64,000 nt of DNA, from the NCBI GenBank assembly GCA_026182355.1, contig JAPFBL010000309.1, positions 543,501-607,500 of the forward strand, read 5' to 3'. The position numbers were made by a program, and so were the translations under genes. The number at the start of each line of letters is the position of its first letter. Position 1 is the first letter of the stretch. Shown here piece after piece: positions 1 to 8,224 of this stretch. The stretch is from Hermatobates lingyangjiaoensis. Lineage: Eukaryota > Arthropoda > Insecta > Hemiptera > Hermatobatidae. The notes beneath the pieces are model-generated. The model did no database searches, was not told where the DNA came from, and saw only the letters and a program-made list of their open reading frames with translations.

Positions 1-183
1 AAAAAATTTTTTTATGACATAAATCCATCATAAATAATTGCAGTATGATTCATTTTTTTCCTTTTCAATGTCACATCAGAATAATCATTTTATGGTAGGA
101 AATCATATTCAACTGCTTTCTTTTACATTTTCTTTGTATAACATACATTATAGAATATACAAAAAATTGTTAGTTCTAGTAAG

Positions 184-226
<43 letters not shown>

Positions 227-2530
227 CAGATTCAATAATATAAATATTAGAACCTATTTATGTCTTTTTTTAAAAAATTTGCATTTAAAATTATGAAGGC
301 TTTAGAATTTTAAAATGCCTTTGAAGTCATTAAAGATACTGTAGTTCATAATAATAATGACAATTTATTTATTTAATTTAAAAAAAATTGTATTATTAAA
401 TGATTTAATGTATTTTTAAAATGATTTAAAATTATGAATTTTCTCAAAATCTAGGAAATCGATGTTTTTCTTATTATAAATTTCAACTGTATGGTAGATC
501 AATTAAGATAAATAGAAATGACTATCTTTGAAAAAAAAGTATGATATTATTTAAATATTTGGAAGGGAGCGGTAGAGTGAAGTGGTTAAAGAAAGGAATA
601 TGTGGAGTGTTGGAGGCAGAGTAATCTGCCCAGGCTGGGTCCCAGGCTGGAATGCCTCCAATATCCCAGACATGTCACCCTCCATTCCTCCTCTTCTCCC
701 TTATCTCTTCTTACTGGAATCCCATTTCCTATATAGCTCTGGCACACCCTATTCCACCAAAATGCAACTATACCAATTGATTACTATCCGGCCTTGCCCT
801 ACATCTATCTATTATTAATCTCCTCTTTCTATAATTTGTTCCACCGGTATCTTCCAATAAATGAGAAACTACGTTTTATTACATAGTTAGTTGGTTAATT
901 GACTTTTCTATCGTAAAATCGAAGTTGTTTTTAACATAATTTGTGTGCTGGTTGTTTAAGTGAGATAAATAATACTAGGATGTTGTGGATAAATTTTCCA
1001 TATGAAAAGAGCTTTATTGAAAAAAAAAACAAAGTGTTTGAAACATGTGTTCTTCTTCTGGACTATATGTTTGTAATGACGATACTGTTTTTAATCACCA
1101 TTATATGGTTTAAATGGCCTTCAGGACTATTTACTTCAAATGATAATATGGTTCATCTTCAGGATTATTTGCTTGAAAAGGGGACATGGTCCTTCTACAG
1201 CCATATATGCTTGAAATGAGAAGATTGTTCTTCTGTAGGATTGCACTATTGTAGTGAAGATCTAGTTATAAAGTAATTCTTCTTTATTCCCTCAAATCAT
1301 AGAAATATATATGAATACTTAACTGCCAGTTTTCAAAACGTCTAGTTTTGTTTATAGTACTTTGTTAATATGGAGACATAATATCAAAGTATCAGTAGAT
1401 TATATATCAAAGTATCTATGTATAAAACTTAATATATAAAATGAACTTTTTTTTTTAATATAATTTCCCTTTTCACAATGATATGCACTCTAATTTCACC
1501 ATCTATACAAAAAAAACAACCAAAAAAAAAAAAAGTACATTTACATAAAACATAACTAATTAAAAAAAAATCAGATATAATATATTTACTGTGTTCCATT
1601 ATTACTATTATGTGTTAGCATCGTTACCATTTGTGTACCATGTTATAATAAATACCTATGGTAGTTATTTTATGGCTGCTTATTTTATAATGAATTAAAT
1701 AAGACTTATTCCTTGATTAATTCAAGTTAGTGTAAAGGATTTATACTTGAGTTAAATGTTGTTTTGTTAGAATTATTTTTTTAATAATTCAAAGTCAGTT
1801 AATAAAGAGGGTATAAGACAATCACATCAATGGATTCACTTACTTTATTTAACTTGTAAACTCAAAAATTTTTTGTCATATTTATGCTATTACATAAATT
1901 GGTTGTAAACTTTATTTTTTCTCATAAGCATGTCAGGTTAATGTCAGTTGAAATATCAAAATAGGTGTTTTAGGTAGTACAGGAACAAGGGAGCAACTAC
2001 AAGCGGAACTTTACAACTCGAGTGGAAAAAAAAGAATGGGCTTTCATGTCCGGTTGATATTAGAGGGGCGAGACGAGGGAGTATCGTTATCAGGGTGTGA
2101 AAATGGAGTCGTTTTGTTGACCGAGCTGACCCTATCAACACCTCTAATCTTCTTGATGCCATCTCTTTATACCCTGAAAAAAAAACTGACAATCTTAACC
2201 AAATTTGATATTGTGCTATGCTTTTCAAGGGTGACTGAATTTATGAATTCAACCATGGGTTCATTCATAAACCTACTTTTATCGCCAAAAGGTATTCCAC
2301 TCTAGTATACACCTGTTTATACAGGTATGATGATCTCAACAAATAATTCCCAAAGTCAAACAAAATTTAAAAAAAAAATTGAATTGAATATATTATAATA
2401 ATACCTGCAATAAATATAACATTATTGCTAAGTTATATTATTTTATTTATATATACAATCTTATATAATTAAAAGTAATATTTGTAATATATTATTTGCA
2501 ATATAAGTTAAAAATAATATATTTGTAATA
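1..2530. other. AT-rich stretch without recognisable gene
   Basis: No frame shows a recognisable protein; the short ORFs have low-complexity composition. A (TA)n tract lies at 187-223. One less AT-rich patch at about 551-690 contains a run resembling a box A of a tRNA-derived promoter (GTGAAGTGGTTAA, as in Ser/Leu tRNAs), followed by a GC-richer inverted-looking segment (CCAGGCTGGG, CCCAGGCTGG). It could be an old SINE, but no clear box B is seen. A second denser patch at about 1970-2330 shows nothing recognisable. Confidence 0.5.
187..223. repeat. (TA)n microsatellite
   Basis: Uninterrupted alternating T and A of about 37 bases. No PLE piece is recognised beside it, unlike most other (TA)n tracts in this window. 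Confidence 0.95.
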
Positions 2531-2604
2531 TAAATGTTCAATCCACCAAAAAAAATAGGTAACATTTTTATTTATTTTCGTCTGTTAAAAACTTTTGAAA
2601 AGTT

Positions 2605-2735
2605 AAAAACCAACTTTAGAAAACTGGAGAAATTAAATAAAAAACGAACGAAAATGAAGATCGGCACACTCTTTAATATAACATGTCTAAATGAAGGTCT
2701 GCTCCCAAAATATACTAATATATATATAATTAAAG
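2605..2735 (+). pseudogene. PLE N-terminal fragment
   Basis: The frame reads FRKLEKLNKKRTK, then GTLFNITCLNEGLLPKYTNIY. It matches fragments elsewhere in this window (near 7.9, 21.5, 22.3, 37.9 and 38.1 kb) that read ETRKEFRKLEKLCKKQ and ALFNNICLNEGLLPTFTNIYI. These are taken as the N-terminal part of a Penelope-like element protein, ahead of the reverse transcriptase, because a related segment follows the PLE body at about 6.97 kb. Only about 40 residues survive, and the frame runs on towards a (TA)n tract at 2763. No function is expected. That this is PLE coding sequence is inferred from its company, not from catalytic motifs. Confidence 0.5.
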
Positions 2736-2760
2736 TTACAGCTAGAAGACACAAGAAAAA

Positions 2761-2762
<2 letters not shown>

Positions 2763-2795
<33 letters not shown>
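2763..2795. repeat. (TA)n microsatellite at left edge of inverted repeat
   Basis: About 33 bases of alternating TA, abutting the left arm of the inverted repeat that starts at about 2798. A matching (TA)n tract lies on the other side at 3101-3130. Confidence 0.95.
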
Positions 2796-2797
<2 letters not shown>

Positions 2798-3064
2798 TGT
2801 GTTCTCTAATCGGGGTTCGGTCAATTTTCCAGGATAAAAAATCAAACTCTCGTTGCCAACGTTTCGGTTTTATTTAAAACCTTTTTCATAGGCAGAAGTA
2901 AGAATTTTTTAACTAAGAAAATGAAATTTACATTATTTAAAGGAACAACAATGTTAGTCGGACAAAACCATCGACTAGACTGTCGATAAAAACCGAAACG
3001 TTGGCAACGAGAGTTTGATTTTTTATCCTGGAAAATTGACCGAACCCCGATTAGAGAACACACC
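2798..3064. repeat. PLE terminal-repeat inverted pair (family E')
   Basis: The left arm (about 2796-2873) and right arm (about 2988-3064) are near-perfect reverse complements of roughly 75 bp, separated by about 115 bp. The conserved part holds GAAACGTTGGCAACGAGAG, read on the minus strand in the left arm and on the plus strand in the right arm. The left copy also keeps the upstream half of a hammerhead-like motif. The right copy is broken at stem II. (TA)n tracts flank both ends. Further copies of the same family lie at 22435-22500 (minus), 51384-51475 (plus) and 52800-52860 (plus). Confidence 0.85.
2855..2894 (-). ncRNA. Hammerhead-like motif, defective core (family E')
   Basis: Read on the minus strand: GCC, then CUAUGA in place of CUGANGA, a 6-bp stem II (GGUUUU, loop AAAU, AAAACC), GAA, palindromic stem III ACGU, U at the cleavage site, then GGC that can pair with the leading GCC. 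Stem I, II and III and the NUH site are therefore present, but the catalytic box is at least one base short. The copy at 51384 has the same CUAUGA box. Expected to be inactive unless the shortened box is tolerated. Confidence 0.45.
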
Positions 3065-3099
3065 TATTCTATCAAACGGTCGATATATTATTGAATCTG

Positions 3100-3100
<1 letters not shown>

Positions 3101-3130
<30 letters not shown>
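3101..3130. repeat. (TA)n microsatellite
   Basis: About 30 bases of TA between the family E' inverted pair and the next PLE inverted pair at about 3170. Confidence 0.95.
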
Positions 3131-3134
<4 letters not shown>

Positions 3135-3169
3135 TATATACCTATATATATATTTGTATTAGAGTTGGC

Positions 3170-3335
3170 AGCAGATCTTCATCCAAGCATACCACAATAC
3201 ATTGTATATTATTGAAAAGCAGAGCAGATTCTGCATTCACGACTTTTTTAAGTAGCTGTTCTTTTTTCCTAAATACACTTCTATGTTGCAAATGGCAGAT
3301 TTTCCAGCGACATTTTCAGACAAAAAACATAGTCA
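3170..3335 (-). pseudogene. PLE N-terminal fragment, inverted copy
   Basis: The minus strand carries the same sequence as 3395-3530 on the plus strand, with substitutions and small indels. It runs through a segment encoding a serine/valine-rich start (AGKSAI), a lysine-rich stretch (RKKEQLLKKVVNAESALLF), and a remnant of DEDLLPT at the outer end. With the plus-strand copy it forms a head-to-head palindrome centred near 3365. No complete frame survives. Confidence 0.6.
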
Positions 3336-3394
3336 AATAACTACTACAATTTTTTTTATTCACTACCAAAAAAATTTTTAGTAGTTATTTGACT

Positions 3395-3545
3395 AAGCTT
3401 TTTGTCTGAAAATGTCGCTGGGAAATCAGCTATTTCATTGCCTCTGCAACATAGAAGTGTAATTAGGAAAAAAGAACACCTACTTAAAAAAGTTGTGAGT
3501 GCAGAATTTGTTCTGCTTTTCAACAATATATATATATATATAAAC
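3395..3545 (+). pseudogene. PLE N-terminal fragment
   Basis: The frame from 3402 reads MSENVAGKSAISLPLQ, then HRSVIRKKEHLLKKVVSAEF and LLFNNIYIYI, ending in a (TA)n tract at about 3527-3542. The same peptide is found, broken by stops, at 6968-7140 immediately after the PLE body and its 3' hammerhead, which ties it to the PLE. The segment is basic and probably precedes the RT. It is cut off by the TA tract, so nothing downstream of this point is present. Confidence 0.6.
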
Positions 3546-3546
3546 A

Positions 3547-3613
3547 GATTTCGGATCTCACATTTCCATTTACTTAGTACCAAGTAAATGGAAATGTGAG
3601 ATCCGAAATCTTG
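3547..3613. repeat. Palindrome centred near 3580
   Basis: The bases before about 3580 (ending CATTTACTTAGT) are the reverse complement of those after it (ACCAAGTAAATG onward). Arms are about 33 bp with almost no loop. The right arm continues into the next PLE N-terminal fragment, so this is another head-to-head junction. Confidence 0.85.
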
Positions 3614-3722
3614 AAAAACTGTATCGAAAAATAATACATAGAGAAGTTGGGAAGAAATTTAATAATGTTTGTATAAACGAAGGTCTGCTACCTAGTTACA
3701 CTAATATATATATATATGTATG
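3580..3722 (+). pseudogene. PLE N-terminal fragment (second subfamily)
   Basis: Reads CEIRNLEKLYRKIIHREVGK, then KFNNVCINEGLLPSYTNIYI, ending in (TA)n and followed by GATTGGTTGATG at 3732. The motif FNNVCINEGLLPSYTN parallels FNNICLNEGLLPTFTN of the fragments near 8, 22 and 38 kb. The same GATTGGTTGATG follows the TA tract at 7172, so this short post-(TA)n segment belongs to the element and is not flanking DNA. Confidence 0.6.
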
Positions 3723-3879
3723 TATATATCTGATTGGTTGATGTGGGACCATATCAGAACCAGACACCTCATGTAGATTATCAATATATATATATATATG
3801 CAAATGAAAATACTAAACAGTCCAAACCGGACTTATAAATAAATGAAAACACCAACACATAAAAGAAGCGAGAACACTT

Positions 3880-3920
3880 ACTGGATTAATATTTTGAACT
3901 GAAGTTTGTCGTCAGGAAGA
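3880..3920 (-). ncRNA. Hammerhead-like motif, decayed (AAUAUU stem III)
   Basis: On the minus strand CUGACGA (positions 3915-3909) is followed by a stem II made of AACU and AGUU, then CAA where GAA is expected, palindromic AAUAUU and an A at the cleavage site. G12 appears as A, which would be a C-to-T change at a CpG on the other strand. A related plus-strand copy is at 25726. Read as an inactive terminal-repeat remnant. Confidence 0.4.
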
Positions 3921-4011
3921 GAGTAGAATGGAAGAAGAAGAGGTACGTCCGTTCAGGAGTGCAACTGGTAGGCGACTGTGAAGTTATGTATAAAGTAACT
4001 CACCATAAAAC

Positions 4012-4046
4012 GTACTGAGGTCCTTTCAATCATACATCATCAGAGG
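4012..4046 (-). ncRNA. Hammerhead-like motif with weak stem II
   Basis: On the minus strand CUGAUGA (4043-4037) is followed by nine bases with no convincing stem II, then GAA, AGGACCU (a 3-bp self-complementary stem III around one A), C at the cleavage site and AGUAC. The order of parts fits a hammerhead, but stem II and stem I are poor. It may be decayed, or chance. Confidence 0.3.
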
Positions 4047-4059
4047 TGGAGTGGATAGT

Positions 4060-5470
4060 AAATATAAAAGAACAAGTTACGTAATTTGGTTAAAAATATG
4101 GTGGTATAACAACCTGTTATAATTATAAAAATTGCAAGCATTGTCTGTCTATATTTATGCCAATCAAATTAAACTAGTCATAATCTGTTAAACGATTTCT
4201 TCAATTAAAATTTCATTTAGTTTAACATGAATGACTTTTAAAAAGAAAATCCCCAAAGCGTTAATATTTTGTAGTGAGTGTATTGAATATTATACAAGTG
4301 TTATAGTGAGAACTTTTGATATTTTACATATATATAATGTGTATCATAATTATTTACTATAATTCGTTTTTAAATTATATTCGTTGTTTATTCCATAAAA
4401 AAATTGAAATAAACTAGTTGAAGGTATTTAATTTTTTTTAAATCGGTGAGTTTTCTTAGAATGAAAGGCTAATGTCTTTTGTTGGCAGACGACCAAATGA
4501 AGAAAAGAAACTGCCCACTGAAGGGGCAACTTTGCTGGGAATCACTGGTCTGAATATCGAGATTCATTGCATCCTCTGTAAATCAATTCTATTTTGCGAT
4601 TTCAAACAACTGTTCTATCTAATGCTGTTTGGGTTGTTATCAGACACTTCCACATTAGATATATATTTATTGATAAAATAATCACACATTCGCAAGTATT
4701 TCTTACTATTCGCCATTTGCTTTTACATATAATTGCGTATCATGCTTTATCATATGCATGATCCTTTTACAATTTGATGCAGTAGTATGTGTAATCATGA
4801 GGTGTAAAAATTCAACATTACCTAAGTATGCATAATAATACATTAATTATAAATTAAAATAATTTTACAACTGATAATTCCAGACTTTTGTTTCACAAAT
4901 ATTTAAACTTCTGGAAGGAATGAACTATTTAAAGTACCTGTTATTTGACATTATATTTTTTATATTTATGAATAAACAAAAAAGATTCACACTAAGAAAC
5001 TCTGATGACAGATATATATTTCTGGAACGAAAGAATTCCTTTATTGGTAATGAGAGAATAATATGAACGATTCCATTTATACATCCATATCTACTTTATT
5101 TGATTAAATCTTAAATAATGGAATTTCATTATTTAAGAAATGTTGAATTCATTTGTCAACATAATATTTAGTTTTGATAAATTATCTCATTCTACCATTT
5201 TCTCATCTATGAAGGCAACATCATCAAATTTTGTAGTTCTTGAAATAATAACTATTCCATTAATTACAAATTCGATTATATTGGCAAATAAATGTAACAT
5301 TTCTTAAATAATCAAATATGTTTGTTTATGGAACAAACTTAATTTACTTAAGTAAATAAAATTAAGTTAATAAATTAAGTAAATGTCGGTAAAATACATT
5401 GAATCTCGGGTATATTAAAAATATGTTTTTTCAGCATGTCAGTTAAAATAGCCAAATCTTATTTATTTGG
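4060..5470. other. AT-rich stretch without recognisable gene
   Basis: No recognisable coding sequence or structured repeat seen. The short ORF near 4472 has no family resemblance that I can identify. Confidence 0.5.
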
Positions 5471-5476
5471 AGAGTC

Positions 5477-6360
5477 ATGTGTGTTTCTTGTATACAATTT
5501 AATAAAGAGAATTCTGTTTGGAATATGTTTTTGGAAACAAAACACTATTTATATATAGTTCACACAGGAAAGAGAAAAACAAATAAAAAAATTACCAAGG
5601 AAGTCCTATTTCTTTCGCCAGATGGACGTATGTACCAGCAGATTGATGGTGTAGCCATGGGCTCACCTCTTGGAGTACTATTCGCCAACTTTTATATGGG
5701 AAGCATTGAAAAAGAGGCATTTTCCACCTTGTTGAAGCCACCCATGTATTGTCGGTACATTGACGATATTATTGTAGTTACCGATGACAGCAACAAACTC
5801 TCTCACCTACATCAACACCTCCAAGGCCTCTGGTCTGAAATTAACCTTAAACCATAGCAGTGATGGCCAACGCCCCTTCTTAAATGTGGTCGTTAGAAGT
5901 AGAATTGACTGTTTTCATACGGAGGTGTACACTAAACCCACCAACTCTGGACATTGCCAAAATGGGCAAAGTGAGTGCCTCACCAGGTATAAACAAGCTA
6001 CCATTAGTGCCTACGTCAGAAGAGCCATAACGCACTGCAGCGATTGGAGCAGCATACACAAAGAACTTGACAGAACCACCCAGGTGCTGGTCAATAATGG
6101 CTACTTCAATAAAGATGTGGAGGAAGAAATCGCTAAACACATGGACAAAACTTCAACATGGTGAGAAAGCTGAACAGGTCAAGAGTGAAACGATACCTCT
6201 ATGCTATCGTTCGCACATGTCCACACAATACAAGCAGGATGAACAAGCTTTGCAAAAAATCATAGCGGGTCATGTGAAGATGGCCAACGAAAGGGACTCG
6301 CTACGTCTTATGATTTACTATAACAATAAAAAAAACAAGCAGCTTGCTAATAAGAAATAA
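5477..6360 (+). pseudogene. PLE reverse transcriptase, 5' truncated and frameshifted
   Basis: The first frame holds QQIDGVAMGSPLGVLFANFY, a conserved RT palm segment typical of PLEs, and RYIDDIIVV, containing the catalytic aspartate pair (the YIDD form of the YxDD box). Near 5850 the reading moves to the next frame: GQRPFLNVVVRSRIDCFHTE, VYTKPTNSGH, then YVRRAITHCSDW, IHKELDRTTQVLVNNGY. Near 6150 it moves again to the third frame, with YRSHMSTQYKQDEQAL and IIYYNNKK-like residues. The RT fingers and N-terminal domain are missing. In a live element this protein copies the element RNA at a nicked target. PLE rather than LINE assignment rests on the VAMGSPLG and YxRRAxxHC motifs and the following GIY-YIG domain. 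Confidence 0.88.
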
Positions 6361-6394
6361 TTACAAAAAAGAGACAACTGAAGTTCAGAGGAGT

Positions 6395-6720
6395 CATGTC
6401 GTGTATTAATTTATTTGTAAAGTTGGGGACTGTGCAACCCTACCATCCTGATACATTGGCATGACCACGACGAAACTCTCAAGGCGTCTTACCATGGACC
6501 TCGCTACAGGAGCACCGAAAGTGCACGTGGAGAAAAAACACCACACTTCACTCACACGTAAGATGGTTGTAGAGGGAACATCTATTTTAAACTTTAACAG
6601 AAACTATCTACATTTACAAATCCTGGAAGCCATCTACATAAAGGAAAAATGTCGGAGATTAACTGACAATCCAGTCAAATGTTTGTTATACCAACTTCCA
6701 GAAACTTTGACAATAAAGTG
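6395..6720 (+). pseudogene. PLE GIY-YIG endonuclease domain with in-frame stops
   Basis: The frame reads VY-stop-FICKVGDCATLPS-stop-YIGMTTTKLSRRLTMD, then ATGAPKVHVEKKHH, LTRKMVVEGTSI and LQILEAIYIKEK. It shows the second half of the GIY-YIG core (YIG), the conserved arginine run (KLSRRL), a Cys pair before YIG and the late glutamate (LQILEAIYI), all in the spacing usual for PLE endonucleases. Two stops interrupt it before YIG: TAA near 6401 where related proteins have Gln, and TGA at 6449. Both are one C-to-T change from a sense codon. The domain nicks target DNA in active PLEs; this copy cannot. Confidence 0.85.
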
Positions 6721-6913
6721 AAATTAACAAAGACGGAGTGACGGCTGGTTATCCTTCCGGATGCTAGGATCACCACCTACTATTACCTCTTAGTATTGTT
6801 ACCTCTATATCACCGTTTCTATTGTTATCCCTTATGTATGCATTTCTAGTTGTATCCTGTTATTTTATTACTTTGAGTTTTTATCTTATTTATCTGTCTT
6901 AATATTTTATTCT

Positions 6914-6946
6914 GCCTGAGTATGACCAACGAGGTCGAAAGCTTGT
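6914..6946 (+). ncRNA. Hammerhead-like motif in PLE 3' repeat (family G, AGCU)
   Basis: CUGAGUA (6916-6922; expected CUGANGA, so one core base differs, G8 to U), one unpaired U, a perfect 4-bp stem II (GACC 6924-6927, loop AACGA, GGUC 6933-6936), GAA, palindromic stem III AGCU (6940-6943) and U at the cleavage site. It lies about 195 bases after the end of the endonuclease frame, where a PLE terminal repeat is expected. It therefore links this motif class to a recognisable PLE. The core change probably abolishes activity. Confidence 0.6.
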
Positions 6947-6967
6947 GTTTAAAAAGTAGTGAATAAA

Positions 6968-7132
6968 ATGTCTGAAAATGTCTCTGGAAAATCTGCTATT
7001 TGCATTGCCTCTGTAACATAGAAGTATAATTAGGAAAAAAGAAGAGCTACTTAAAAAATATCGTGAACGCAGAATCTGCTCTGCTTTTCAACAATTTATG
7101 CTTTGATGAAGATCTGCTGCTAACTTATACAA

Positions 7133-7140
<8 letters not shown>
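6968..7140 (+). pseudogene. PLE N-terminal fragment downstream of the body
   Basis: Reads MSENVSGKSAICIASVT, then stop-broken sequence with NLLCFSTICFDEDLL and TYTNLYIYI, ending in the (TA)n tract at 7136-7173. It is the same peptide as at 3402 (MSENVAGKSAIS). Lying directly after the terminal repeat of the upstream body, it is the start of a following PLE unit cut at the TA tract. Confidence 0.65.

Positions 7141-7173
<33 letters not shown>
7136..7173. repeat. (TA)n microsatellite inside PLE array
   Basis: About 38 bases of TA continuing the reading frame NLYIYIYI. Followed by GATTGGTTGATG, as after the TA tract ending near 3728. Confidence 0.95.
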
Positions 7174-7177
<4 letters not shown>

Positions 7178-7606
7178 TGGTTGATGCGGCACCAAATAAG
7201 CTTGACTCATTTTTCAAGTTGAAGGCTTCTAGCTCTGATCGAAGTCACGTACAGTGGTTCTTCTCTTCCATGGAGTCATCTCCGCCGACACAGCAAATAG
7301 TATAAGTGCTCGCACTCACTCAGAAAATGAACAGTTGCCGTGCGATGTCGACTTTTCCACTTCGAGTTTTCCCGGTCCGGTAATGAAAAAAGCCATATGA
7401 CTGCCACCGCTATCTTGTTGAGACTCGTCCCAGCATGATGAAACCGCTGCCGGCCTGCCAGGAAAGGATAAGGACTCGCACTCCCTCAGGAAACACAAAC
7501 ACTAGCGCTGGGCATTGGCCCCACTATGCAGCGAGGTCTCATTGGTTGTATTTTTGGTTTGTGGGTTGGTTTTTGGTGTTTTAACGGCTATTGCTGGGAT
7601 TTTCAG
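7174..7606. other. GC-richer PLE-associated segment
   Basis: Starts with GATTGGTTGATG, shared with 3730, and is clearly less AT-rich than its surroundings to about 7560. No frame is convincing. Its place between two (TA)n tracts suggests it is terminal-repeat or 5' sequence of another PLE copy. Confidence 0.35.
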
Positions 7607-7660
7607 TATATATATATATATATATCAGTGATCAAACCACAATAAGAAATGGGAGAACAA

Positions 7661-7703
7661 GACTAAGATCTTTCAACCGTAACAAGCGGTCTTCGTCAGA
7701 AGA
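7661..7703 (-). ncRNA. Hammerhead candidate, family B (AGAUCU), minus strand
   Basis: Minus strand: CUGACGA (7699-7693), unpaired A, stem II GACCG with loop CUUGUUA and CGGUU, GAA, palindromic stem III AGAUCU, U at the cleavage site, then AGUC. The bases before CUGACGA read UCUU rather than GACU, so stem I pairs poorly here. Core intact, stem I damaged. Confidence 0.55.
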
Positions 7704-7727
7704 CCCAACTGACTCAGTTGGGTTTTT

Positions 7728-7770
7728 GACTCTGACGAAGACCGCTTGTTACGGTTGAAAGATCTTAGTC
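7728..7770 (+). ncRNA. Hammerhead candidate, family B (AGAUCU), plus strand
   Basis: GACU (7728-7731) pairs with AGUC (7767-7770) as stem I. CUGACGA is at 7732-7738, followed by an unpaired A, a 5-bp stem II (GACCG and CGGUU, one G-U pair) with a 7-nt loop, then GAA, palindromic stem III AGAUCU (7760-7765) and U7766 at the cleavage site (CUU fits NUH). All core parts are present. Stem III cannot fold on itself with a loop, so action as a dimer is inferred. Confidence 0.65.
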
Positions 7771-7836
7771 TTGTTTTCCCGTTTCTCATTGTCGTTTGAT
7801 CATTGATTGTTATTTCAGGTGTTTATGTGAAATCTT

Positions 7837-7888
<52 letters not shown>

Positions 7889-7900
7889 GTAAATATAATA
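7837..7900. repeat. (TA)n microsatellite between two PLE palindromes
   Basis: Long, slightly interrupted TA tract between the family B pair and the family A pair. Confidence 0.95.
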
Positions 7901-7919
7901 TATATATTATTTGTAAAAG

Positions 7920-8045
7920 TTGGAAGCAGTCGTTCATTTAAACATATATTGTTAAATAACGCCCCATATTTGGCTTGTAATCTGCTTCTTACACAATTTC
8001 TCCAGTTTCCGGAATTCCTTCCTCGTCTCTTCATTAAAACTATAA
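7920..8045 (-). pseudogene. PLE N-terminal fragment
   Basis: Minus strand reads SFNEETRKEFRKLEKLCKK (one frame broken by a 1-bp shift), then QAKYGALFNNICLNERLLPT and FTNNIYI. The alternative frame MKRRGRNSGNWRNCVR is a shadow of the same sequence and recurs wherever this fragment occurs. Confidence 0.6.
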
Positions 8046-8057
8046 AGTCTATCACCA

Positions 8058-8105
8058 ATATTACTAGTCGACATGTTTCGAATGTACCACATTCACACAG
8101 GGCGA
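8058..8105 (-). ncRNA. Hammerhead remnant, family A
   Basis: Minus strand keeps the stem II half GAAUGU, loop, ACAUUC, then GAA, ACAUGU, C and GACUAG, but the CUGAUGA box is destroyed (reads CCUGUGUGA). Inactive partner of the plus-strand motif at 8173. Confidence 0.6.
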
Positions 8106-8172
8106 AGCCCTGTAAACTTTCCATTAATAATCCATCTCTATATATATAACTAGCTTTCCTAGTATTACTCTC

Positions 8173-8224
8173 ATTATTGTCCTGATGATGAATGTGGTAC
8201 ATTCGAAACATGTCGACTAGTAAT
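8173..8224 (+). ncRNA. Hammerhead candidate, family A (ACAUGU), intact
   Basis: Stem I: GUC (8179-8181) pairs with GAC (8215-8217), then an internal loop (U opposite UA), then AUUAU (8173-8177) with GUAAU (8220-8224). CUGAUGA is at 8182-8188, followed by one unpaired U and a perfect 6-bp stem II (GAAUGU 8190-8195, loop GGU, ACAUUC 8199-8204). GAA is at 8205-8207, palindromic stem III ACAUGU at 8208-8213, and C8214 is the predicted cleavage base (GUC). The internal loop in stem I is a known feature of natural hammerheads. One of the best candidates in the window. Confidence 0.72.

Larger units (their letters stand above)
5477..7172 (+). mobile_element. 5'-truncated Penelope-like element with 3' repeat
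   Basis: In order: part of the reverse transcriptase with palm motifs (about 5580-5857), the thumb/linker region (5850-6360), a GIY-YIG endonuclease (6395-6650), a non-coding 3' part, a hammerhead-like motif (6914-6946), then the beginning of another copy of the PLE N-terminal frame (6968-7140) ending in (TA)n. Body, terminal repeat and start of the next unit in the same orientation is the partial-tandem layout known for PLEs. The frame is broken by at least two frameshifts and several stops, so the copy is dead. Confidence 0.85.
7629..7805. repeat. Head-to-head PLE repeat palindrome (family B)
   Basis: Two inverted arms of about 85-90 bp meet at CCCAACTGACTCAGTTGGG (7704-7722) with essentially no loop. 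Each arm carries a complete family B hammerhead-like motif. A (TA)n tract lies outside the left arm (about 7607-7625) and another beyond the right arm from about 7837. The same palindrome is at 54540-54723; decayed versions are at about 33850-33980, 41150-41290 and 49735-49860. Confidence 0.9.

Noticed and set aside
551..690. Second tRNA-type SINE
   Set aside because: A box A-like run is present, but no box B at the expected spacing; left as a remark only.
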